63,991 bases of DNA from an uncultured Collinsella sp. (lineage in GTDB: Bacteria; Actinomycetota; Coriobacteriia; Coriobacteriales; Coriobacteriaceae). Made by a program: the position numbers and the translations under genes. The stretch is taken from the NCBI GenBank assembly GCA_900542945.1, contig UQPI01000006.1, positions 1-63,991 on the forward strand, written 5' to 3'. Below the pieces are notes generated by a model. It saw only the letters and a program-made list of their open reading frames with translations, did not search any database and was not told the DNA's origin. This document shows, piece after piece, positions 47,760 to 54,350 of the stretch (positions are counted from its first letter, which is position 1; the number at the start of each line of letters is the position of its first letter).

Positions 47760-48826
47760 TATGCGTTCCCCTGTTTGGTGCCCTTCATGCGGTACAGGGA
47801 GTCCGCAAGAATGGCAGGGTTGTTGACGCCAAAGTCGCCCAGGCGCTCCGGATCTTCGCTGATGTCGTCCATGAGCTCCTGCAGCGATCCATACTCGTCG
47901 ACGATCTTCTCGGCCACGCCGTCGCGCACGACGGACACGCGCGAAAGCGTGCGCAGGCCCAGCGGTGTCATGACGGAGTCCTCGTCCAGGTCGTCGTAAC
48001 CCAGAACCGCCGCCACATGCTGCGGGTCGGACAAGTCCTTGGGCGTCATACGGCTCAGGTTGGCGCGGATCTTTTCGGCATTGGCCTCGGAGGAATCGCT
48101 CGCATAGTCGCGAATCATCAGGTCGTACTCGGTATCCATGCTGGAGCCGGCGAGCTGCTCGAGCTGCATCTGCACGAGCTTGCCCTGGTTGCCCAGCTTG
48201 ACAATGCAATCCTTAAGTTCGGTCTTAGCCTGCTGCATGATCTCGAAGCTCGAGAAAATCCCGGTAATGTCGGCGAGCGTAACGTAGTCGTCGAGCTCGA
48301 GGGCCGTCAGGCGCAGCAGGGAGCGGTCGAGCGACTGACGGGTAGTCTGGAGCGTGGCGACGAGCTGGTTGACCGAGCTCATGATGGTGGTGACGGGCTG
48401 GATCTCGTAGCTCTTGCCGTGAACGTACACGTTGACGACGGCACGACGGGCCGAGACCGAGATCACGATGGCATCCGTGAGCACCGACATGCGGGCGGCG
48501 GTGCGGTGACGCATGCCCGTCTCACTCGTGGCAAGCGAGGGATCGGGATTGAGGTGGAAGTTGGCGCGCAGGATCTGGGTGAGGTCGCCGTCGATGACGA
48601 TGGCGCCGTCCATCTTGGAAAGCTCGAACAGGCGGTTCGAGGTAAACGAAATGTTGAGCGGGAAGCCGTCGTTACCAGCAGCGAGCACGTTTTCGGTGTC
48701 GCCGACGCAAATAAGAGCGCCCAGGTGACCAGCAATGATCATGTCGAGGGCGGTGCGGATCGGCTGGCCAGGTGCCGTCAGGCGGATGGCCTGTTCCATA
48801 CGCTTTTGCAGCTCGTTTTTATCCAA
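47759..48826 (-). CDS. disA: Diadenylate cyclase DisA
   Basis: Makes c-di-AMP from two ATP and checks DNA integrity; 355 residues. Seen: the DAC motifs DGAIVIDGD and GMRHRTAARMSVLTDAIVI; then a helical linker and the C-terminal HhH DNA-binding domain with LGYDDLDEDSVMTPLGLRTLSRVSVV. Actinobacterial and Bacillus length. ATG 48826 has ATCGGTTT?-like poor sequence upstream but a clear N-terminus (MDKNELQKRMEQAIRLTAPGQP). Adjacent radA is not in the window. c-di-AMP controls potassium uptake and cell wall in relatives. Confidence 0.95.
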   Translation of the reverse strand: MDKNELQKRMEQAIRLTAPGQPIRTALDMIIAGHLGALICVGDTENVLAAGNDGFPLNISFTSNRLFELSKMDGAIVIDGDLTQILRANFHLNPDPSLATSETGMRHRTAARMSVLTDAIVISVSARRAVVNVYVHGKSYEIQPVTTIMSSVNQLVATLQTTRQSLDRSLLRLTALELDDYVTLADITGIFSSFEIMQQAKTELKDCIVKLGNQGKLVQMQLEQLAGSSMDTEYDLMIRDYASDSSEANAEKIRANLSRMTPKDLSDPQHVAAVLGYDDLDEDSVMTPLGLRTLSRVSVVRDGVAEKIVDEYGSLQELMDDISEDPERLGDFGVNNPAILADSLYRMKGTKQGNA

Positions 48827-48987
48827 GGCATCGCTCCCATCGTATACGCTCCATAAACGTCAATAAGTTTCTCACGGTTTGCCTCTGTGACGCCCGCAAA
48901 ATCCGATGCTTACAGAATGAGCGAACACAGCTGAGAGCCCCAATCCAAATGAGCTGCTTATGTGGTAGCATCGGGATTCGCATAAAT

Positions 48988-49138
48988 GAGGGAGTAGTCG
49001 CGTGATCGGGTTCGCCTCCGGTGGCGCGGCAAGTCAACACACTGGCCGATGCGGCCTGGCTTGCCTTAATGAACGAGACTCGTGGCTGTGCGCGCAACGC
49101 GTACGCCACGGGTCTTTTTTGTTACTCCCCCAAGAGGT
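48988..49138 (+). promoter_or_regulatory. yybP-ykoY (manganese) riboswitch
   Basis: Begins GAGGGAGTAGTCGCGTG and contains the paired stems GGCAAG...CTTGCC and the 3' hairpin GACTCGTGGC...GCCACGGGTC followed by six T, ending GTTACTCCC that pairs back with GGGAGTAG. It sits directly upstream of mntP, the classic partner of this Mn2+ sensor. The T-run hairpin at 49076-49120 would be the expression platform. Confidence 0.8.
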
Positions 49139-49173
49139 ACACGCGGGCCCGCCCGCAGAGAGGGAGCCAGACT

Positions 49174-49752
49174 ATGGGACTCGCAGAGCTCGTGCTGCTC
49201 GCCGTTGGCCTTTCGATGGATGCCTTTGCCGTATCCATCTGCAAGGGCCTTGGCATGAAGAAGATCAACCTTAAAGTCGCCGTGGTGCTCGGCCTGTTCT
49301 TTGGCGGCTTTCAGGCCGGCATGCCCGTAATCGGATGGGCGCTTGGCAGTCAATTCATGGGCATCATCGGACCCATCGACCATTGGATTGCCTTTATCCT
49401 TTTGGCCTTTATCGGCGGCAAAATGCTGTGGGAAGCCTTTACCAAGGACGAGAATGCAGGCGACGGCAAGGATGCCGAAAAGATTGACCTGGGCGAGTAC
49501 CTGATCCTCTCCATCGCCACCTCAATCGACGCCCTAGCCGTAGGCATCTCATTTGCGGCGCTCTCGGTTGACATCGTTCCCGCTGTATCGCTTATCGGCG
49601 TCACAACGTTTATCTTCTCCGTCGCCGGCGTAGCGATCGGCCACACCTTTGGCGCGCGCTACGAAAAACCTGCCACCATCGTGGGCGGCATCGTGCTCAT
49701 CCTCATCGGACTTAAGATCTTGCTTGAGCATCTGGGGATTTTGGCGCTGTAA
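49174..49752 (+). CDS. mntP: Putative manganese efflux pump MntP
   Basis: Six-helix membrane protein, 192 residues, that exports Mn2+ in E. coli. Seen: LAVGLSMDAFAVSICKGLGMK and the second repeat ILSIATSIDALAVGISFAAL, with the DAFAVS and DALAVG acidic motifs on TM1 and TM4 that line the metal path. ATG 49174 follows AGAGGGAG. An upstream in-frame run of 50 residues lies within the riboswitch and is not coding. Downstream terminator before hipBA. Confidence 0.93.
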   Translation: MGLAELVLLAVGLSMDAFAVSICKGLGMKKINLKVAVVLGLFFGGFQAGMPVIGWALGSQFMGIIGPIDHWIAFILLAFIGGKMLWEAFTKDENAGDGKDAEKIDLGEYLILSIATSIDALAVGISFAALSVDIVPAVSLIGVTTFIFSVAGVAIGHTFGARYEKPATIVGGIVLILIGLKILLEHLGILAL

Positions 49753-49789
49753 CGCCAAACACAATCGCTCAAAACTCAACGCCAGTACA

Positions 49790-49823
49790 AGGCCTCATGC
49801 AAAGTTTTGCATGAGGCCTTTTC
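49790..49823 (+). terminator. Rho-independent terminator of mntP, overlapping a hipB half-site-like palindrome
   Basis: AGGCCTCATGCAAA, GT, TTTGCATGAGGCCTTTT. A perfect stem with a 2-base loop. The centre ATGCAAAGTTTTGCAT contains the same half-sites as the hipBA operator. Confidence 0.85.
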
Positions 49824-49824
49824 G

Positions 49825-49865
49825 TGCAGACTTTTGCATGTCATACTGATATGCAAAAGTCTGCA
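49825..49865. promoter_or_regulatory. hipBA operator palindrome
   Basis: TGCAGACTTTTGCAT and ATGCAAAAGTCTGCA are exact complements (15 bases each) around an 11-base centre; the right arm ends 14 bases before the hipB ATG at 49880. It is the likely binding site for the HipB antitoxin. Confidence 0.85.
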
Positions 49866-49879
49866 TGTTGGAGATCGCC

Positions 49880-50311
49880 ATGGATACCCTTCCCATCACC
49901 ACACCACGCCAAGCTGGCATCTATGTGCGTCAGGCACGCGAGTCGCAGGAAATCACCCGTGCGGCCCTCGCTAAAAAAGCCGGCGTTTCGGAGCGCCTGC
50001 TCGCATCGCTCGAGCTAGGAGACGCCACGGGTATTCGGCTCGACAAGTTACTGACCGTCTTTAACGCACTCGACATAGGTCTCTTTGCGCAAAGCGATAA
50101 CGACTCCACCGCATCGCCCTCCGAACATCCGACGACGATAGCGGACCTCCCTATCGCGAACTCGAATGCTCTGCCAAAGCCAAGCGTAGGCAGACGACCC
50201 GCCCGACAAGGAACGCCATCTTCCTATGGTGCCCTGCTGGCCCAAATCGCAGCCGAGCAAGGCCTTTCCGACACTTCAGACCTCTCCTTTGGCTGTAAGG
50301 TTGTGAAATAA
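49880..50311 (+). CDS. hipB: HipB-like XRE antitoxin
   Basis: A 143-residue DNA-binding antitoxin. Residues about 10-68 form the XRE-type HTH (PRQAGIYVRQARESQEITRAALAKKAGVSERLLASLELGDATGIRLDKLLTVFNAL). The rest is a Ser/Pro/Ala-rich tail ending in a short helix, probably the HipA-binding part. ATG 49880 is chosen because GGAG lies 6 bases upstream; an ATG at 49865 would add 5 residues inside the operator. It stops directly before hipA (TAA then ATG). Controls its own promoter via the palindrome upstream. Confidence 0.9.
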   Translation: MDTLPITTPRQAGIYVRQARESQEITRAALAKKAGVSERLLASLELGDATGIRLDKLLTVFNALDIGLFAQSDNDSTASPSEHPTTIADLPIANSNALPKPSVGRRPARQGTPSSYGALLAQIAAEQGLSDTSDLSFGCKVVK

Positions 50312-51616
50312 ATGGCAGAGATGGAGCTTGCAACCCTCATTTGTGGCGAAATCGCAGGCACTCTCCGGCAAGACGAGCATGGACTCTGCAGCTTTGTATA
50401 CGCCCCAACCTATCGCGGAGCACCGCTATCGCTAACAATGCCGCTTTCCAATCGCACGTATGGCCATAACATCGTCCGCCCGTTCCTATTTGGCCTTTTG
50501 CCCGACAGTCAAGAGCAGCGTCGCGCTATTGCCGCCGAGTATGACGTTGCATCCAACAACCCCGTCGCCCTCTTGTGCCATATCGGTCTTGACTGCGCAG
50601 GGGCCGTTCAGTTTTGTCGAACCGATCAATTAGGCGCCGCCCGCGGCAGGGTCTCGGCATACCGCCCGCTTACCAATTCTCAAATCGCTCACAAGCTCAA
50701 AGCAATTCGCGATGACGAAAGAGAGACATGGATGGGCCCCAACGAAAGCTGGTCCCTGGGCGGCAACCAAGGCAAATTTGCACTAGCTTGGCATGATGGC
50801 CAATGGTGCGAATGTCTAGGGTCATCCCCCACTACCCATATCTTCAAAAATGGTGTCGTTGGGTTCAAACATCAGGCCTTAAACGAATTCGTCTGCATGA
50901 AAACGGCTCGGCGTGTTGGCATTCCAACTGCCAACGTCTCCTATTGCACATTTGAAGACGAAGCCGCGCTCGTCGTTGAACGGTACGACAGAATGGTCAA
51001 TAGCAGCGGAAATATCGAAAGGCTGCATCAGGAGGACTTTTGCCAGGCGCTCGGTGTATTGCCAAGCCAGAAATACACCGCCGACGGAGGACCAACCACG
51101 CGAGACATCCAAGAACGACTGATTAACACAGTCCCCCACCACATGAATCTTGTGCTTTTTACCTATATGTTGTTCTATAACGCCATTATCGGAGCGCCTG
51201 ACGCACACGCTAAAAACTACTCGCTCATCCTAGGCAAAGGCACAAACGCAGCGCTCGCACCCATGTACGATGTCGCATCGGGCTTGGCGTACGAGCGTAT
51301 GCGCCGCCGGGCGCGCCTTGCCATGAGCGTTGGCGGCGAAAATCGAGTGGGGCGCATCGGTCCAGGCGCTATCCGCCGATACCACGGTATGGGCGACCCC
51401 GCGCTGGAGGCGGCGCTCACCGATGCCGGGCTATCCGAGAAGTTTTGCTTTGCGACCATGATGGACCTCGCCTACGAGGTGCCCATTTGCATGGAAGAGA
51501 TCATGGACGAATACGCCGACCTGCCCGGCATGGCGGACCTGCGCGAGCACATGCTCGGCCCCGTCCGCGAAAACTGCCAGCGCACCCTCGACCTCATCAA
51601 GGCGGATATGGGCTAG
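50312..51616 (+). CDS. hipA: HipA-family serine/threonine kinase toxin
   Basis: A 434-residue kinase that in E. coli phosphorylates glutamyl-tRNA synthetase and induces dormancy. Seen: the P-loop-like SLGGNQGKFAL containing the ATP loop that corresponds to SIAGAQEK, VERYDRM, HQEDFCQALGVLP, NAIIGAPDAHAKNYS (catalytic Asp) and PMYDVASGLAYE (Mg-binding Asp). ATG 50312 is immediately after the hipB stop. Some relatives use smaller HipA forms; this has the full N1 and core lobes. Active-site residues look intact. Confidence 0.92.
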   Translation: MAEMELATLICGEIAGTLRQDEHGLCSFVYAPTYRGAPLSLTMPLSNRTYGHNIVRPFLFGLLPDSQEQRRAIAAEYDVASNNPVALLCHIGLDCAGAVQFCRTDQLGAARGRVSAYRPLTNSQIAHKLKAIRDDERETWMGPNESWSLGGNQGKFALAWHDGQWCECLGSSPTTHIFKNGVVGFKHQALNEFVCMKTARRVGIPTANVSYCTFEDEAALVVERYDRMVNSSGNIERLHQEDFCQALGVLPSQKYTADGGPTTRDIQERLINTVPHHMNLVLFTYMLFYNAIIGAPDAHAKNYSLILGKGTNAALAPMYDVASGLAYERMRRRARLAMSVGGENRVGRIGPGAIRRYHGMGDPALEAALTDAGLSEKFCFATMMDLAYEVPICMEEIMDEYADLPGMADLREHMLGPVRENCQRTLDLIKADMG

Positions 51617-51644
51617 GCGCCAATCAATCCACATTTCTTAAAAG

Positions 51645-51686
51645 AAGAGGGGGGGCACCCGTCGCAAAAGTTCGGATGCCCCCTCT
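51645..51686. terminator. Terminator between convergent hipA and pepD
   Basis: AGAGGGGG(G)GCACCC...GGATGCCCCCTCT, a GC-rich stem between the two stops, likely to end both transcripts. T-runs are weak. Confidence 0.65.
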
Positions 51687-51742
51687 CGTAATGTCATTTG
51701 CAATCCGCTAGCACGTGGCTCGAACTGCTGCTAGCGCGACCC

Positions 51743-53200
51743 TTACGCGGCAAGGCGCTTGAGGACGTCGATGAGCAGCTCGTAGAAGCGCTCGGCAGAA
51801 GCGAGCTCCATGCTCTCGTCCGGGGTGTGGACATCGGAGAGCGTCGGGCCCACGGCGATGGCGTCCAGGCTGTGCAGGGCCTCAGCAAACAGGCCGCACT
51901 CAAGGCCGGCGTGAATGGACTCGATGCGCAGCTCGGAGCCAAAGAGCTCGCGATAGCTCTCGACAAAAACGTCGCGGACCGGCGAATGCTCGGCATAGCT
52001 CCAGCCGGGATACTCGAACTCGAACTTGGCGTCGAAGCCCAAGACATCGGCCAGCGTCTGCAGGCGGTCCTTGAACTCGTTCTGCAGTGAGGTGATCGAG
52101 GAGCGCGGGGACAGCATGATCTTGACCTGGTCGTCGGAAGTGGCGACCACGCCGATGTTGGAGGAAACCTCGACGGAGCCGTCGGTGGCGACGTTGCGGC
52201 GAATCACGCCGTTAGGGGCAAGACGCAGGGCGCGGATGAGGGCAAGCGCGGACTTCTGATCCATGGCCTCGACCTCGGCGTCGTCGGCAATCTCGACGGT
52301 GCAGGTAAAGCCGGGGTCGAAGACCTCGAGCTCGGCAGTGACGTCGGCGATGATGTCCTTTGCGATCTGGGCCGCGGCCTCGGCGGCAGCGTGGTCGGCG
52401 TAAACCAGCTCGGCCTTGCACTCACGGTTGATGGCGTTGTCCTTAGTGCCGCCGTTAAAGCTAACGATGGCGGGCTCGCCGGCGACCATCAGGCGGTCGA
52501 TGATGCGGGCCATGATGAGGTTGCCGTTGCCGCGCTCCAGGTTGATATCGTTGCCGGAATGACCACCCAGTAGGCCGGAGATGTCGAGCGTGAGGGTGCT
52601 GCCGGTCTTGTGCTCGCGCACGATGGGGCAGGTGTAGGTAACAACGACGCCGCCGGCGCAGCTGACGGTGGCAACGCCCTCTTCCTCGGAGTCAAGGTTA
52701 ATCATGGTGCGGGCGCTAATCTGGGACTTGTCGAGCGTCTCGGCGCCGACCAGGCCAGTCTCCTCGTCGGTGGTGAATACGCACTCGAGGGCGGGATGAA
52801 CGATCGAATCGTCGTTGAGCACAGTAAGCATCAGAGCGACAGCAATACCGTTGTCGGCGCCCAGGGTGGTGCCGTTAGCGGTGAGGACGCCGTCCTTGAC
52901 GACCAGGTCGATACCGTCGGTCGTAAAGTCGTGCTCAACAGAGCCCAACTTGTCGCACACCATATCGATGTGGCCCTGCAGCATCACAGTCGGGGCATTC
53001 TCGGCGCCGGCAGAAGCGGGCTTGCGAATGATGACGTTGTAGACCTCGTCCTGGTACACATCGAGGCCGCGCTCCTTGGCAAACGCAACCAGGAAATCGC
53101 TGATGCCCTTCTCGTTGCCAGACCCACGGGGGATCGCGCTGACCTCCTCAAAGAAATGGAACAGCTGGGCGGGCTCGTAGCCGGTGATCTTGTAATCCAT
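51743..53200 (-). CDS. pepD: Aminoacyl-histidine dipeptidase (Xaa-His peptidase, M20 family)
   Basis: Cytosolic dipeptidase, 485 residues, the E. coli PepD length. Seen: LQGHIDMVCDK with the first zinc ligand, GTTLGADNGIAVA with the bridging Asp, TTDEETGLVGAETLDKS with the catalytic Glu, INLDSEEEG, and the C-terminal IESIHAGLECGLFAEAL. ATG 53200 follows GGAGGCACC; a longer frame upstream is noise. It splits dipeptides such as carnosine. Monocistronic and convergent with hipBA. Confidence 0.95.
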   Translation of the reverse strand: MDYKITGYEPAQLFHFFEEVSAIPRGSGNEKGISDFLVAFAKERGLDVYQDEVYNVIIRKPASAGAENAPTVMLQGHIDMVCDKLGSVEHDFTTDGIDLVVKDGVLTANGTTLGADNGIAVALMLTVLNDDSIVHPALECVFTTDEETGLVGAETLDKSQISARTMINLDSEEEGVATVSCAGGVVVTYTCPIVREHKTGSTLTLDISGLLGGHSGNDINLERGNGNLIMARIIDRLMVAGEPAIVSFNGGTKDNAINRECKAELVYADHAAAEAAAQIAKDIIADVTAELEVFDPGFTCTVEIADDAEVEAMDQKSALALIRALRLAPNGVIRRNVATDGSVEVSSNIGVVATSDDQVKIMLSPRSSITSLQNEFKDRLQTLADVLGFDAKFEFEYPGWSYAEHSPVRDVFVESYRELFGSELRIESIHAGLECGLFAEALHSLDAIAVGPTLSDVHTPDESMELASAERFYELLIDVLKRLAA

Positions 53201-53348
53201 GGTGCCTCCTTGGCGCAACTGGTTAGACAGTAAGACATGCGACTTGTATATTCCCAGACTTTGCGTGCATAAACCAGTCGAAAACGCCGAGCGCCCTTGC
53301 ATCATCGGCTAACGGCGGGGAAACGCCACTTTATTAAGATAAAGCAGG

Positions 53349-53870
53349 CTAGACGGGCCGTGCCGAAGGGGCGTTGGACCCTTCAACCAACCTCAACGCC
53401 TGTTGAACATTAATGCATACACCATTGGTATGTTTAATAAGATTCTTGTCCTCCGTCACAACGTAATCGGCATCAATGCGATTGGCGACGCCCAGCATCA
53501 GGTCGTCCTCAAAGTCATTGTGGTGGTACTTGAACACAAAGGAGTCGAAGACCTCGTCTGCACCGACCGGGGCGATGAGGGCTAGCTCGCGCATCTGTCG
53601 AACGCATGCCCAAGCCGTTTCGTCTGCCGCCGCAATGGCGTTATCGCTCAGTGAGCCAGTCTTTCTTCGGCACTCCTGCTTGATTGCCGCCGAGACAAGA
53701 TATGAAACGTCTTTGACCGAAAGCGACGAGGCAAACAGGGCAATCCGCTCCGAGGCGTCGGCAATCTCGATCAGATGGACGACATTTGCCGTACGGTCGG
53801 ACCTGCCAGAAAAATAATCCATCCATACGTTGGTATCGATTAACAGCTTGAGGACGCCTTCTGTGCTCAT
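53349..53870 (-). CDS. PIN-domain toxin (VapC-like)
   Basis: A 173-residue PIN ribonuclease. Seen: LLIDTNVWMDYF with the first catalytic Asp, an acidic residue in NAIAAADETAW, and HHNDFEDDLMLGVANRIDADYVVTEDKNLI with the remaining acid triad. ATG 53870 overlaps the TGA of the antitoxin gene (ATGA), as usual for TA pairs. Longer than typical VapC (about 130), with a 30-residue insertion. Paired with a RelB/DinJ-type antitoxin instead of a VapB-type, an unusual mixture. Confidence 0.85.
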   Translation of the reverse strand: MSTEGVLKLLIDTNVWMDYFSGRSDRTANVVHLIEIADASERIALFASSLSVKDVSYLVSAAIKQECRRKTGSLSDNAIAAADETAWACVRQMRELALIAPVGADEVFDSFVFKYHHNDFEDDLMLGVANRIDADYVVTEDKNLIKHTNGVCINVQQALRLVEGSNAPSARPV

Positions 53871-54226
53871 AGTTCCACCCATTCGGGATAGCGCTCCGCC
53901 ATGGCCTCCTCATAGAGGTCGTCATAGTCTCCCGAGAACTCAGGGATGGGGATGCCGTATTTGAGGCACGAATCGCGAACGATATGGCTGCCTTGCGCGG
54001 CCCTTGACTCCATGCGCTGGGGCTCCACTCCGTCAGAAACCGGAGCCGCCGCGTCTCCCTTCGAGGGCATGCGTCCGTTAACGACCAGATACTCCCAAAG
54101 TGTCCGAACGGCTTGTGACGGCGTCATGCCAATATGAGTCAGGACGGCGTCTCCCGCCTCTTTGAGCTGGCGATCTATACGCACGTTCATCTGAACTGGC
54201 CGCGTGTCGAGTATTGACGTAGGCAT
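53867..54226 (-). CDS. RelB/DinJ-family antitoxin
   Basis: A 119-residue antitoxin. Residues about 10-55 are the ribbon-helix-helix of RelB/DinJ: VQMNVRIDRQLKEAGDAVLTHIGMTPSQAVRTLWEYLVVNG. The C-terminal part is acidic and flexible (EFSGDYDDLYEEAMAERYPEWVEL), likely the toxin-neutralising segment. ATG 54226 behind AAAGGAGCTGAT. The palindrome just upstream is its probable operator. RelB/DinJ antitoxins usually pair with RelE/YafQ toxins. Confidence 0.88.
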   Translation of the reverse strand: MPTSILDTRPVQMNVRIDRQLKEAGDAVLTHIGMTPSQAVRTLWEYLVVNGRMPSKGDAAAPVSDGVEPQRMESRAAQGSHIVRDSCLKYGIPIPEFSGDYDDLYEEAMAERYPEWVEL

Positions 54227-54237
54227 ATCAGCTCCTT

Positions 54238-54268
54238 TGCTATACTATATCTCGATTTTAGTATAGCA
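54238..54268. promoter_or_regulatory. Operator/promoter palindrome of the RelB-PIN pair
   Basis: TGCTATACTA and TAGTATAGCA, exact complements around 11 bases, 12 bases upstream of the antitoxin ATG. It includes a TATACT-type -10. Confidence 0.8.
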
Positions 54269-54294
54269 CGGCAGATTGAAGCGCATTTCAATAG

Positions 54295-54335
54295 AAATGA
54301 GGGCGCTTCCTTATCGGAAACGCCCCCGTTATACA
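54295..54335 (-). terminator. Terminator-like hairpin after clpC
   Basis: GGGGGCGTTTCC, GATAA, GGAAGCGCCCTC on the minus strand, 20 bases past the clpC stop. T-run is weak. Confidence 0.6.
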
Positions 54336-54350
54336 AGGTATGTTCAATCC

